This document shows positions 22,960 to 33,717 of a DNA stretch of 64,000 nt, piece after piece (positions within the stretch are counted from its first letter, which is position 1; each line of letters opens with the position of its first letter). Below the pieces are notes generated by a model. It searched no databases and was not told the origin of the DNA. It saw only the letters and a program-made list of their open reading frames with translations. The position numbers were made by a program, and so were the translations under genes. This stretch comes from Notospermus geniculatus. Its lineage: Eukaryota; Nemertea; Pilidiophora; Heteronemertea; Lineidae. The stretch is taken from positions 5,779-69,778 of the forward strand of contig NMRB01000328.1 of assembly GCA_002633025.1 (NCBI GenBank). Direction: 5' to 3'.

Positions 22960-24530
22960 ATTTATCAATGAGAATCAATATAACATTTTTATGACAATCA
23001 TCTGTAGACAATGAGAGTAAACATTAAGTTTTCTGATTCCATTAGGCCTCCTCATATATGTTTGACAATGAGAATCAACATTACTGTTATTCACGTTATT
23101 TACATTACGTAATTTACGTTTTCGTACCAATCATGTAACAATGTAATAGAATCAACATCAAATTTTCCTGTAACAATCATGTAACAATGAGAATCAACAT
23201 CAAGTTTTCCTATACCATCCGTTTAACAATGAGAATCAACATCAAGTTTTCCTATACCATCTGTTTAACAATGAGAATCAACATCAAGTTTTCCTATACC
23301 ATCCGTTTAACAATGAGAATCAACATCAAGTTTTCCTATACCATCCGTTTAACAATGAGAATCAACATCAAGTTTTCCTACAATGAGAATCAACATCAAG
23401 TTTTCCTATACCATCCGTTTAACAATGAGAATCAACATCAAGTTTTCCTATACCATCTGTGTTTAACAATGAGAATCAACATCAAGTTTTCCTATACCAT
23501 CTGTGTTTAACAATGAGAATCAACATCAAGTTTTCCTATACCATCTGTTTAACAATGAGAATCAACATCAAGTTTTCCTATACCATCCGTTTAACAATGA
23601 GAATCAACATCAAGTTTTCCTATACCATCCGTTTAACAATGAGAATCAACATCAAGTTTTCCTATACCATCTGTGTTTAACAATGAGAATTAACATCAAG
23701 TTTTCCTATAGGCCTACCGTCTGTTTAAAAACGAGAATCAATGTCACCTTTTCCTACCAATCATGTAACAATGTATGAGAATCAACATCAAGTTTTCCTG
23801 TAACAATCATGTAACAATGAGAATCAACATCAAGTTTTCCTGTAACAATCATGTAACAATGAGAATCAACATCAAGTTTTCCTATACCATCTGTGTTTAA
23901 CAATGAGAATCAACATCACGTTTTCCTATACCATCCGTTTAACAATGAGAATCAACATCAAGTTTTCCTATACCATCTGTGTTTAACAATGAGAATCAAC
24001 ATCAAGTTTTCCTATACCATCCGTTTAACAATGAGAATCAACATCAAGTTTTCCTATACCATCCGTTTAACAATGAGAATCAACATCAAGTTTTCCTACA
24101 ATGAGAATCAACATCAAGTTTTCCTATACCATCCGTTTAACAATGAGAATCAACATCAAGTTTTCCTCTAGGCCTACCATCTGTTTAACAATGAGAATCA
24201 ACGTCACCTTTTCCTATCAATCATGTAACAATGTACCGGTATGGGAATCAACATCAAGTTTTCCTGTAACAATCATGTAACAATGAGAATCAACATCAAG
24301 TTTTCCTATACCATCTGTTTAACAATGAGAATTAACATCAAGTTTTCCTATAGGCCTACCGTCTGTTTAACAACGAGAATCAATGTCACCTTTTCCTACC
24401 AATCATGTAACAATGTATGAGAATCAACATCAAGTTTTCCTGTAACAATCATGTAACAATGAGAATCAACATCAAGTTTTCCTATACCATCTGTTTAACA
24501 ATGAGAAATAACATCAAGTTTTCCTATGAT
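22960..24530. repeat. Minisatellite, 42-44 bp unit
   Basis: More than 25 units of AACAATGAGAATCAACATCA-GTTTTCCTATACCATCCGTTT. Units are mostly 42 bp with 44-bp variants (CATCTGTG) and shortened 26-bp units; higher-order blocks recur with AATCATGTAACAATG and AGGCCTACC variants. The edges (22960-23140) are degenerate. Because 42 is divisible by three, long open frames appear in several frames, but the frame changes at every 44-bp unit, so it is not coding. Confidence 0.95.
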
Positions 24531-25480
24531 ACACTTTCTGCTGCTGAAGGCAATACAAGTAGTCCTACCATCAATGATCATCACATTCAATTAATTATTA
24601 AAATTAATGGTTATGTTCCCGCAGTTGTTGAAAGTTGGTGAAAAACTGAACATCCTTGAACTCGATGTGGTAACAGCATGCTGAATAAGGACATCATCCG
24701 AGCAGTCTGACCAAAGTAGATCAATACCACTGAAAAAAGAATGGAATCCTAGTGTTAAGAGTACTTCATGAGCAAATTGTATGACCTCCTCCATCAACAT
24801 GGATACAATAGAAGGTTTTATCTTCTACATCCACTTAACATCTACATCCACTTAAACTTACTCGCAAAATTTATTTCTGGTTTGCTAAACAATAATTTCT
24901 TATACCGGTATTCCAATATTTTTACCCTTACCGATCCTCCACTGCTGTCTTCATTTGCTCAGCAATTTGTGTGTCAGGCTCAGAGCTGAAAAAGTAGAAA
25001 TGAGTATTTTGAGAAACAGTGATTGCTGTTTAAAAGTGTACTTTTTCCATTGAACTAGGGCCTATGGCAATCCGTTTGTTCATTTAATCAAATAAACCAG
25101 CTTTTTTTAAAAACCTGTTTTTTTATAAAGAAACTAGGTTTATTTTGAAAAAAGCTTGGTTTTTACATAATATGGAAAAAACCAATAGCCTATAGTCTTT
25201 TTTGCATTATCATTCTCACTTCACTTCTGTCATACTTTACATGTACAAACATTTAGTAGAATTTTACACTCACACAGCATAGGTTTAAAAAATGTAACAA
25301 TCTTCATCATATTATTCTCATCTTACCTTTGTGCAGATGATTTACTGACACTTGTCCTCTTGATCTCCACAAGACCTTCACTTCTGCAAATAGAGATCAC
25401 TGCATTGGGTATTTCAACACCACAGATTGCCATATTTGTCAGATGATGCATCAGTTACAACATGTATAGCTAAATTTATA
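24531..25480. other. Intergenic flank of the minisatellite
   Basis: No gene. 25085-25180 contains a short AAACCTGTTTTT / AAACTAGGTTT palindromic run of the same kind as the 6366-7947 foldback. Confidence 0.4.
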
Positions 25481-25524
25481 GAACTGACCAACCTAGGCAG
25501 TTTGAGACCCTGGAGTGGAGAGAG

Positions 25525-26291
25525 ATATTGGTATCGGGCAGGACGAAAGTATTGCTCATTTATCGGCCTCCACCAAGTCGGAAAAATAAATTCACATTCG
25601 GCGGGTTCATGCGGGACCTCTCTGATCTGTTGGACTCATATGCAACTGAAACCTTTCCTCTCTCTATCATTGGTGATATTAATATCAGGGTAAATCGTCT
25701 CAACGATTCGGAGACAATTAAGTACTTGGAACTCTTGACTGTGCACGGTTTCAGACAGATTGTGGATAAACCCACTCATCGTTCGGGCAACACTCTCGAC
25801 CATATTATCGTTCGGGACTCCGCTCGCATAGTGCAAACGTGGACTGTTGATCCCTTGAAGGCAATTTCGGACCATTTTCCAGTTTTCTTTGGTTTGCTTG
25901 GCGTCTTCAAAGTCAAACCGGTGACCACATCCTGCAAAGCGCGTAAAATCAGGAAAATGAACATTTCTATGTTCTCAGCAGATATAACTGATCAGTTGGC
26001 GAGCTCTAATATTGAGGCCGCGACGGACAGTGCATTTGCTGTTTACAATGAAATAGTGTCATCTGCTCTTGATAAGCATGCACCTGTTATGAATGTGCAG
26101 GTCAAGGGGACTACAAAAAAGCCATGGTATAATGATGAAATTCACCATGCACGTCGTGTTCGACGTCAGCTTGAACGACAATTCAAGAAAAGTGGTCTTG
26201 AGATTCATCGGCAGATGTTTGAGAACCAAAGTAAAAGTGTCAACACGTTATTAAATCGATTAACAATTATGACACAATGCAAATGGACATA
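25525..26291 (+). pseudogene. LINE endonuclease (EEP) domain, C-terminal part
   Basis: An open frame of about 254 residues carries the second half of an AP-type endonuclease, the enzyme that nicks target DNA to prime reverse transcription. Seen motifs: IYRPPPSRKNKF near the start, GDINIRV (GDxN, residues 49-55), THRSGNTLDHI (83-93) and ISDHFPV (113-119), then WYNDEI..ARR.RRQLER of the linker to RT. The N-terminal catalytic half is missing, and the frame closes at 26292; sequence beyond (QMDIIGC..) continues in another frame, so the copy has a frameshift and is decaying. The ATG at 25528 is incidental. I infer a dead copy. Confidence 0.85.
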
Positions 26292-26603
26292 ATTGGCTGC
26301 TTTATTCAGAGGCACTGTCCCGAGAAAGCTGTTTTTCTATTCCTCGGTATTAAACCCTACCATTCCTCTTCACACAAGAAAACAATGAGTATTTAACACC
26401 CCCGGGAAGGTGCGAAGTTGGCTTGTTTTCCAATTAAACTTTCTCGTTGTGCACTTCACGCTCTTTGAGTCAATTGTACTATCCTGGCTAAGGCAGATTT
26501 ATATTGTTCCAGTGGATGGATTATCGAGTAACGTGGTGTTCTGCACCACCTTACCCGATTCCTGCTTTTCTGGCGAAGAATCGTTTGCGTACTCATCGGG
26601 TTT

Positions 26604-26960
26604 NNNNNNNNNNNNNNNNNNNNNNNNNNNNNNNNNNNNNNNNNNNNNNNNNNNNNNNNNNNNNNNNNNNNNNNNNNNNNNNNNNNNNNNNNNNNNNNNN
26701 NNNNNNNNNNNNNNNNNNNNNNNNNNNNNNNNNNNNNNNNNNNNNNNNNNNNNNNNNNNNNNNNNNNNNNNNNNNNNNNNNNNNNNNNNNNNNNNNNNNN
26801 NNNNNNNNNNNNNNNNNNNNNNNNNNNNNNNNNNNNNNNNNNNNNNNNNNNNNNNNNNNNNNNNNNNNNNNNNNNNNNNNNNNNNNNNNNNNNNNNNNNN
26901 NNNNNNNNNNNNNNNNNNNNNNNNNNNNNNNNNNNNNNNNNNNNNNNNNNNNNNNNNNNN
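26604..26960. other. Assembly gap (357 N)
   Basis: A run of N inside the LINE between endonuclease and RT. The true length is unknown. Confidence 0.99.
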
Positions 26961-28253
26961 GTTGCAAAACAGCTTCTTGAACATGTTAAACTTCATGACC
27001 TCAGCGATTCACTGCAGTCTGCTTACAAACCAGGTCACAGTACCGAAACGGCTCTCCTGAAAATAAAGGCAGATATTGATACAGCTTTGGACACTGGTAG
27101 AGGTGTGGTTCTCATCCTCCTGGACATGTCAGCCGCCTTTGACACCATCAGTCACGAGATACTCATATCACGGCTCGAGAGTCACTTTGGTGTCAAGGGC
27201 ACAGCGCTGAACTGGTTTAGATCCTACCTTGCAGATAGGACTTACTCGGTTATGGTGGATGGGATAAGGTCTGATCCTGTGCCTTTGTTTTCAGGGGTGC
27301 CGCAAGGTTCTGTTCTTGGCCCTCTACTTTTTTCATTATACATTCAACCGCTGGGTAAAATAATCGACAAGCATTACATGTGTCGTCATGGATTTGCGGA
27401 TGACATCCAATTGTACTGTTCGTTTCCATTGACTCCAGAGGGTTTGCGAGATGCAATAGTGAAGGCTGAGGCCTGCGTTGAGGACGTGAGGGGATGGCTT
27501 AAGCTAAACCATCTCAAGGGCAATGACGAGAAGACAGAATTTATGATCATTGCTCCCAAACGCCAACTCACTAGGTTAGAACCGCTTCCTGCAATTCAGA
27601 TTGGTTCTTCATTTGTCTCAGCATCTCCTCACGTCTGCAACTTAGGTGCACAGTTCGATAGGAATATGAACATGTCTCAGCAAGTGTCCAAATGTGTCCA
27701 GAGTGTCTACTTTCAAATTAGTCAAATTTCAAAGATAAGATGCTATCTGGACAACATCTCATGCGCCCGAATAGTCAACGCATTGGTCACTTCCCGTCTC
27801 GATTTTCAAAATGGCCTGCTTCTCGGCCTGCCTGAGTACGAGATTCACCGCCTTCAGAAAGCGCAGAATTCTGCGGCAAGGCTCCTCACGCGGACCGGGA
27901 GGCGGGACCATATTACTCCCGTTTTAAAGGAACTGCACTGGCTGCCTGTGAGATCGCGCATCGAGTACAAAATCCTCCTGATTGCTCACAAAGTTGTACA
28001 CCAGGAGGAGAGTCCCATGTACTTGAGGGAGTTGCTTGGCCTTCGGGTCCCGTCCCGACGGCTGCGGTCTTCTGTCGATCCATGGCTCTTAGCCATTCCA
28101 CGATCCAAGGGATTGTACGGGGATCGCAGTCTCGGCGTCGGGGCTCCGAGGCTGTGGAACTCTCTCCCAGCCTCGATGCGTGAGCTCTCATGCACCAGTG
28201 CCTTTAAAAAACATCTGAAAACTTTTCTTTTTAAAAAATCATTTCAATGTTGA
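26961..28253 (+). CDS. Reverse transcriptase of CR1/L2-type LINE (partial)
   Basis: Open from the gap edge to the TGA at 28251-28253, 430 codons. RT blocks in order: SAYKPGHSTETALL, LLDMSAAFDTISHEILI (motif A, Asp), SGVPQGSVLGPLLFSLYI (motif B), HGFADDIQLYCSF (motif C, the FADD catalytic pair), then LKLNHLKGNDEKTEFM (block D/E; NDEKTEF for the usual NxxKTEF). The C-terminal part, LQKAQNSAARLLTR, LHWLPVRSRIEYKILL and APRLWNSLPASMR, is the standard CR1/L2 tail. No stop or frameshift is visible in this part, so the 3' half looks recent or was recently active. The 5' end is cut by the gap; no start codon should be assigned. Confidence 0.92.
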   Translation, partial: VAKQLLEHVKLHDLSDSLQSAYKPGHSTETALLKIKADIDTALDTGRGVVLILLDMSAAFDTISHEILISRLESHFGVKGTALNWFRSYLADRTYSVMVDGIRSDPVPLFSGVPQGSVLGPLLFSLYIQPLGKIIDKHYMCRHGFADDIQLYCSFPLTPEGLRDAIVKAEACVEDVRGWLKLNHLKGNDEKTEFMIIAPKRQLTRLEPLPAIQIGSSFVSASPHVCNLGAQFDRNMNMSQQVSKCVQSVYFQISQISKIRCYLDNISCARIVNALVTSRLDFQNGLLLGLPEYEIHRLQKAQNSAARLLTRTGRRDHITPVLKELHWLPVRSRIEYKILLIAHKVVHQEESPMYLRELLGLRVPSRRLRSSVDPWLLAIPRSKGLYGDRSLGVGAPRLWNSLPASMRELSCTSAFKKHLKTFLFKKSFQC

Positions 28254-28413
28254 CTGTTTTATCAGACTCTTTATTTCAAATGTTTTAACTCAATGTTTTA
28301 AACTTCAATGTTTTAAATCAATTATATCTTATGTCAATGCAATGCAATATAATGTTTTCATTGTAAAGTGCTTAGAAAATGCTTTTAGCGTTCAATTAGC
28401 ACTAAAATATAAT

Positions 28414-28438
28414 AAATATTATTATTATTATTATTATT
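28414..28438 (+). repeat. ATT microsatellite at LINE 3' end
   Basis: A run of ATT triplets directly after the LINE 3' tail; 3'-terminal short tandem repeats are typical of the CR1/L2 group and mark the 3' border. Confidence 0.85.
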
Positions 28439-28824
28439 ACTAGTGCAGCAATAGGAGCATAAACAGTTCATCATAAAGAGTTAGTTGATCTGATCAACTT
28501 CATTTTCCCTTTAATGCGGATTGCCTTATCGACCATATGTGGCTAGGTAAAAAAAGTTATGACAGAGTCTCTGTTAATTTCTTACCTTTCATTTGCAACT
28601 GTAGGACATCGATAGCCACTTAAAAGGCTTGGGCTCGGTGGGGTGCCATTCACTGTGTCTTCAATCTCATCGTCTCCATCACGGTATTGTTCAGGACTGG
28701 AAAAGAGAATTTAAGATAGATTTTATGCATTAAAAAGCAGAAGGTGGTGTACTGTTGTACTACCTTTTTAGTTCCTGTACTCTTTTTTAGCTCCTTATGC
28801 TGTATTCTCCTTTTTTTAGCTATT

Positions 28825-29060
28825 CATTTCATATGTATACTGAGTGGCATCTGTCTGTCTCTTGTGTGTCTGTTAAACAAACTGACACGCTTCAGAAGAC
28901 TTAGACTGATGGCTTTGAAACTTGGTGGAGAGGTAGGCCCTAGAAAGACTCTGGGGCTTGAAACAGAACCCGAACTTTTTGCGATTTCACCTGCATTATG
29001 GCCTCCAGCGGGCACTTTCCATGAAATAGATAAATTAACCCCAATAACTCAGTTCAGAGG
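28825..29060. repeat. Fragment of the CATATGTATACTGAGTGG repeat
   Basis: TCATATGTATACTGAGTGGC, TCTGTCTGTCT, GGTGGAGAGGTAGGCCCTAG and TTTGCGAT match 7210-7410 in the same order with about 20 percent visible differences. The ends are not preserved. 28440-28825 has no gene. Confidence 0.65.
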
Positions 29061-29107
29061 TAATATATCAAATTGAAACTGATAGGATTTGTAGCTTAAT
29101 TGTTTCT

Positions 29108-30061
29108 TCACCACCCAAGGGGGGGGGGGTCAATATTGTTCAGAATATGTCCACCACAGGACATAAATGCAGTTTGAGCATAGGCCGACGATAAAACATA
29201 CTTGTGCCCGAGGGCGGCTGGTTTTTTTGATGATTTATCTCGACTTATCAGGCCAGCTGTTTCTTGGAGGGTTCGTGAAATATCAGCCTTTCTCTCGTTA
29301 CTCAGTCGGTGCGTGTACGACCTTAGCGATGATTCGGACTTGTGCCCACTCGTCCTCATAATATGTCGAGCTTCAAAACCTGCTTCATCCAATGCAGTGA
29401 TGTGGGTTGCTCTCACACTATGGTTGGTGTACACTTGACTTAATCCAGCCTGTTTTGAGATATTGGACATCATGGCTGACAGCGTATTCTTTCCAACAGG
29501 TCTGCAGATGTACCAGATGTCATCACTGTCGGAAAATTGGTCCCGGGGCCTCTGCCACAATTCATCAAGTCCTGGATGGAGCTTGGAAATGTACTTTTCG
29601 AAACTTGCAACAGGACAGCAAGTATTTTCAGGAATTGCATATATTCTACCTTCGCCTATTGTGTCATCGGGTTTATCATTGGCTGAATGGTTTTTGTCCA
29701 CTTCGTCCCCAGCTTGATAGATGAATTTCCCTGTGGCATCCTCGCCAATGACGAAAGTATTCACCTTCATGTCACGAAGGTTTTCACGACCTCGCCGACA
29801 CAGGTTGAACATCAGTTCAAACCACACCTTTTGCTGCAGGCCAAAGGGGGTATTGACATCGAAAGTATGGCGTGATGCATCATACAATTTCTTCACATCC
29901 TCTTTCAAAATAGCAGGATAATGTTTTGTATCCCCAAGCCCTTCTCGTTTTATTTGCTTACACCTTGCCTTGAACATTTCGTTTGAACTCGCAAATTCGG
30001 GATCATCGCAGATGTCCCATCCCACTTCGTTTCTAAAAAACCTGGTCAGGCCATACTTCAT
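29108..30061 (-). CDS. Crypton/KIAA1958-type tyrosine recombinase, catalytic part
   Basis: A 317-residue frame with the C-terminal catalytic domain of a tyrosine recombinase of the Crypton/DUF3504 group (relatives: KIAA1958, QRICH1 and ZMYM proteins). Such enzymes cut and rejoin DNA through a tyrosine. The tetrad is visible: Arg in the CRRGRENL segment (89-95), HSVR at 214-217, GHKS with His240 and Tyr249 in LRSYTH. Upstream, MKYGLTRFF is the conserved end of the helical core-binding domain, so the ATG at 30061 is internal and the true start lies in the 30058-30369 frame. The two frames overlap by four bases (ATGA) and differ by one base. Intronless. No TIRs are expected for Cryptons and none are seen; target duplications were not identified. 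A G11 run at 29119-29129 lies in the last codons, so the C-terminus is uncertain. Confidence 0.85.
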   Translation of the reverse strand: MKYGLTRFFRNEVGWDICDDPEFASSNEMFKARCKQIKREGLGDTKHYPAILKEDVKKLYDASRHTFDVNTPFGLQQKVWFELMFNLCRRGRENLRDMKVNTFVIGEDATGKFIYQAGDEVDKNHSANDKPDDTIGEGRIYAIPENTCCPVASFEKYISKLHPGLDELWQRPRDQFSDSDDIWYICRPVGKNTLSAMMSNISKQAGLSQVYTNHSVRATHITALDEAGFEARHIMRTSGHKSESSLRSYTHRLSNERKADISRTLQETAGLISRDKSSKKPAALGHKYVLSSAYAQTAFMSCGGHILNNIDPPPLGW

Positions 30062-30369
30062 ACTGGTGTACGCATTTTTTTATATGTGTCCACGCCATGC
30101 CCATCTGCCTTTGACTTTTTTATGCATGCATAAAACTCTCGTAATCTTTCATTGAGCTGTACTTTCGAATACTTGGACAAATCATCATCAAATTCATTTT
30201 CCCTGAGGAATGCCAGAAATGTTGCTGCAGCACTCTTCACAACGCGCTCAGTTGATTTACTGCAGGAACCATCAAGCAGTTGCCCCATTTCAAGCTCCGA
30301 TTTCAGCTTAAAACGTGACGACATGATCACTGATGATGAAAAATTGGACAGAAAATTGGAAGGTGTCAA
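30058..30369 (-). CDS. N-terminal part of the same recombinase (frame-broken)
   Basis: 103 residues containing the core-binding helices: KSTERVVKSAAATFLAFLRE, YSKVQLNERLREFYACIKK and DGHGVDTYKK, the usual lead into the catalytic domain in KIAA1958-like proteins. It stops at 30058 just after YKKMRTPV. Adding one base to the A7 run at 30072-30078 would continue the frame as YKKNAYTSMKYGLTRFF, which fits the family. The likely explanation is a one-base loss in the A run (mutation or assembly error). No -1 slippery heptamer in the proper frame is present, so programmed shifting is less likely. The start is the ATG at 30369 or the internal ATG 15 codons later. Confidence 0.75.
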   Translation of the reverse strand: MTPSNFLSNFSSSVIMSSRFKLKSELEMGQLLDGSCSKSTERVVKSAAATFLAFLRENEFDDDLSKYSKVQLNERLREFYACIKKSKADGHGVDTYKKMRTPV

Positions 30370-31610
30370 ATCTGCGGTTTGAATGATGGAAGCTCTGAAG
30401 ACTGAGACTGAAAGTGAGGCAGACAGCAGCAGACACCTTCCTAAATTTCTAGGGTAGGCCTAGGCCCTACTCTAGGGCTTATTGATTTGACAGGGTGCAT
30501 TTAGCCCACTCAATATCGTCCTATTCTGGCAAAAAGATCTTTTGTTTCAAGAAATAAGTTACCTGGTATAATAAGCACAACGTTTATGCTTTCTTCAACA
30601 CGTTGAAGACAAAACGAAACCACCTTTTACGGCCACAAGAAGGAAGATTTTTCGCCACATTCACGATTCGAGTTCCATGTTTGTTTACAAAGAATGGCGG
30701 TCACGTGACTTATATAGGTCATACGCACTCGATACACAGGCATGCGGCCCGAGCTCTAGTTGTCCGTCCCGATCCCAAATGCCACTGCAATAACTGTAGG
30801 CCTACAGGCCCACTGTATAAAGGTAGCTGCGCTAGGATTATCCAAAAGCGCATTTTACCCCTATCTGTGGAGGAATGGGCCTTGCTAGCAGGTAGGCACG
30901 CCACACCGGCGCGGGCTGCCAGTGCAGTGGAATGGGCAATGCATGAACTTGATTGTGCGTGCTTGCCTCTCTGCTCACACACTCACTGCTAGGCCTGCCT
31001 AGCTGCTGACGACCTTTTTTGGCCTGCCTACATCACTTGCACAGCCACCTCCAGCAAATAATATGCAACTTACCTGGTTAGTGTGTACTGCTCTTTTATT
31101 CTAGGCATGATATAGGCCTAGGCCTATCAGAATATTTTGTTTGGAACCAGAAACACGACGGAACGTGGCGTCGTCGCACTCTGAACCTGACATGCCTGAT
31201 GCCTGTGCATGTGCGCGCGCGGGGACGGGAGAGATTGCTTGGTACGAGCGCCGCTCTCGACGAAGAAAAAACAAATTTAACTCTTTCAAATCACTGTAAA
31301 GATAATAAAAATCAGTGCCGTGTCAAAATAAACCTGTATTGCCGAAGAAGAATCGCGAATAAATTGGGGGAAGATTTAAAAAACAGCCGCCAAACTTCCG
31401 AATCGACCAAATGTCTAACTGGGTCACCATTTTGTTTAGCCACGCCCATTCATGTGACATTGTGCCGGGTAACATTAGAAAATGTTACCCGGCCACGTGA
31501 TGCGTATCGGCCAATCAAATTCACGGATTTTACCTTGAGGTACGATATACATGTATGTAGCATTGCTGGGCAGGTGTTCATTTTGGAACTTTTCATGGAA
31601 GTTTTGTGTA
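30370..31610. other. 5' flank of recombinase, no gene recognised
   Basis: Short open frames only. A perfect small hairpin lies at 31468-31493 (CCGGGTAACATT / AATGTTACCCGG). Confidence 0.4.
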
Positions 31611-31611
31611 A

Positions 31612-31810
31612 TTGCAGGTTTTAAAACATGCTGTACATCAATGGTGTACATTCACTGTACATTCAGTGTTTGTTATTAGCCTCTGGGAAAAAATGGCCGA
31701 CTTTGGAAGGTATCTATGTTGGCGTATGGAAAGTTCCAGTGCAACGTCGATCAGTGTTCCCCGTATTTCTGTGTTTTTCTTATTGTTTCCCTCCTGACGG
31801 ATTAAGATTT
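31612..31810. repeat. Composite of two dispersed repeats
   Basis: 31615-31712 matches 16366-16465 in reverse (ACATGCTGTACATCAATGG, AAAAAATGGCCGACTTTGG). Directly after it, 31743-31807 matches 14568-14632 (CGATCAGTGTTCCCC..CTGACGGATTAAG). A G12 run follows near 31916. Confidence 0.6.
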
Positions 31811-31951
31811 ATGTAAAGTGACTCGAAATCTCAATTTTTGACGCAAAAAATCTGGCTAACTGCACACTAAATTTGGAAAACAAGGCTCGGGGGCCCTAGG
31901 GAGCCGTCATAAGGCGGGGGGGGGGGGTTATATTGCCTCGGGCAAGCCCCT

Positions 31952-32675
31952 TATGCGGATGTCAGGTCGACCTTGCGATGGCACAGAACAGGCGCACGCT
32001 GACTTTTCTGGATCACTTTGCGTCTGAGGCACGACAGCGTGGAACAAATCAGTCGCCGATCTGGTGTGACATGACTGCAGTTGCGTCTCACTTGCGTTGA
32101 TCTGGAACAGTCGCCGACCAAAAAGATCACGGATCGCAAGAGTTGAACACGCTGAACTTCTGCGCCACGACGAATCATGACCCGGACGGGCGTAATCCAG
32201 TCGCAGTCGACCTGACTCGAGTTACGACGTCGTGCGATTATCCGAAAGTTGGTCTATTTTAGTTAACCAATCAGCGATCAGCATTTTCATACCCTGCATG
32301 GGCGCTGCCATCTTGAAAATGTCACATGATCACAAGTCACATGACTGCAAGGACTTTGCGATGCTGTAGTCGCAGGTGACAGGGGGCCATATTTATGAAG
32401 CCTTCGCAACTTTGCGTTAAACGCAACTCTATTGTTTGGCTGCACATGCCCTATTGTTAACTGACTGCGTTACAATAGATTTGCGTGAACGCAAAGTTGC
32501 GAAGGCTTCATAAATATGGCCCCTGAACACGGTTACGATTCGCTGCGCGCAGATGCTGCCTGTTCCACGACGATCGTACACATTTTCGTTTTTGTGACCT
32601 GACCGTGCTTGCGACACCTGATGCCGACTGTTCCGTCGTAGCGCAGGCAATCGCAGTGTGACCTGACATCCGCAT
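31952..32675. mobile_element. MITE family 4, copy with nested insertion
   Basis: The ends are TTATGCGGATGTCAGGTCGA and GTGTGACCTGACATCCGCAT. The interior matches 34282-34683 (TGGCACAGAACAGGC, ATCAGTCGCCGAT, GATGCTGCxTGTTCC). A hairpin element (32383-32523) sits inside; the related copy reads GCAGGTGACCTGAACACGG straight through at that point. Confidence 0.8.
32383..32523. mobile_element. Nested hairpin MITE (about 140 bp)
   Basis: GGGGCCATATTTATGAAGCC at the left and GGCTTCATAAATATGGCCCC at the right; the stem continues through TTCGCAACTTTGCGTT, 36 bp without mismatch. The loop also holds an inverted ATAG..TTGCGTTAA pair. A perfect stem suggests a young insertion. Confidence 0.9.
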
Positions 32676-32971
32676 TAGACTCCGGTGAGCATGGGAGTGG
32701 GGTCGTCTTTAATAATGACGTCTACTGGTATAAGGCCAAGTGAAACTTGGCTGGCAGTGGGGGATACCACCTCGCTCCAATTCGGACCTCGGGACACAGC
32801 CCGGATCTCCCCCTAGTTGGGTTATATCTAAGTTTTGGGGGGGGGTGGAGTTGGGGGAGATACATGTAGATATAACCCAACTAGCGGGTCCATGGCCTTG
32901 GGGTGAGATGTGCTATCAGGAGACTCGATATGATGCCAGGCCAGTTATTCTTTCTCCCCAAATCTAAATGG

Positions 32972-33185
32972 TTAAAGGAGCATGGTATTGCCACTTGTTC
33001 CCGACAGCCGGCACCACCACGCCACTCTCCAACCCAGGGACAAACTACGTTGTCGGCGAATTGACCCGATTTACTGCGTTCATTTTGTAATGCATTTGTG
33101 TAGTTCGTCTTACTGCCGCTAGGTGGCTCCCTCTACGTCGGCAGTCAAATAACATATTTGAAATCCAATACCGTGCTCCTTTAAC
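32972..33185. mobile_element. MITE (214 bp)
   Basis: GTTAAAGGAGCATGGTATTG at the left pairs exactly, apart from one base, with CAATACCGTGCTCCTTTAAC at the right. There is no internal gene. Confidence 0.8.
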
Positions 33186-33389
33186 AGTGCTCTTGACGTC
33201 TTGCCACTTTGGGTATATTCTGAGTTGTGTACAAAGTAGGACCCAGGCTCATGAGACGCAGCCGGACAACCGAGGAAAATCACTCCTTTTCGATGACGAC
33301 CATGCGCGAAAATAGTTCTATCGTTATTACAGTGTATTACTCTGTTACGACTAGCTATCATCACTATCAGTTCAAAAACTTAAAGCAAA

Positions 33390-33678
33390 CCGCTCGCGGT
33401 GTTTGTTTTGATTCAGTTGGGGCGCCATGACAGTTGGTCCTCATTGAATATCAAGCGTCATTTTGAGAAAAAGGCGAAAGAAGGATTTTAGTTTAATGGG
33501 AAATGCATTAGACAGCCAAACTTCGGAGGCGTATTCTGCAAAATCTGCCGCTTCGAAATCAATGTGTATACACGTTTTGCATAAGACTGGAGCACGCCTT
33601 TGCCTGGAGGCTGGATTCACTCTCTATGGGGTACCATCAAAAATCAAAACAAACCCCGCGAGCCATTTGCTTTGAGTG
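33390..33678. mobile_element. MITE family 1, shortened copy
   Basis: TTAAAGCAAACCGCTCGCGG and CCGCGAGCCATTTGCTTTGA are the ends. Compared with 2702-3087 it lacks about 100 bp between the TTTCGAAATCAATGTG block and the TGCATAAGACTGGAGC block. It lies just downstream of gene copy 1's terminal exon. Confidence 0.8.
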
Positions 33679-33711
33679 ATTACAAAACATGCAGTTGTTT
33701 ATTGTTTCTGA

Positions 33712-33717
33712 CTTTAT
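33712..33717 (-). promoter_or_regulatory. Candidate poly(A) signal of gene copy 1
   Basis: AATAAA on the minus strand about 85 nt after the stop at 33801. The matching spot in copy 2 (near 61424-61430) reads AGTAAA, a weaker variant. Confidence 0.45.

Larger units (their letters stand above)
25480..28440 (+). mobile_element. CR1/L2-type non-LTR retrotransposon, 5'-truncated
   Basis: Endonuclease and reverse transcriptase parts lie in the order expected for the CR1/L2 group, followed by a non-coding 3' tail that ends in an ATT microsatellite (28414-28438). A gap (26604-26960) removes the junction of endonuclease and RT. The 5' end is lost near 25480, as is usual for LINE copies. Confidence 0.85.

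Noticed and set aside
23187-24171. Long open frames with repeated MRINIKFSYTI or NENQHQVFLYH peptides
   Set aside because: They come from a 42-bp minisatellite whose 44-bp units shift the frame; several frames are open at once and there is no start, splice or codon-use support.
22960-24530. CRISPR-like array
   Set aside because: The repeats are contiguous degenerate tandem units with no unique spacers, and the context is eukaryotic.
26410-27060. ORFs spanning the gap
   Set aside because: They consist mainly of N; the real RT frame starts at the gap edge 26961.
30058-30085. Programmed -1 frameshift in the recombinase
   Set aside because: In the upstream frame the run reads TAT AAA AAA ATG; slipping back one base does not give re-pairing on a standard X XXY YYZ heptamer. 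A one-base loss in the A run is simpler.
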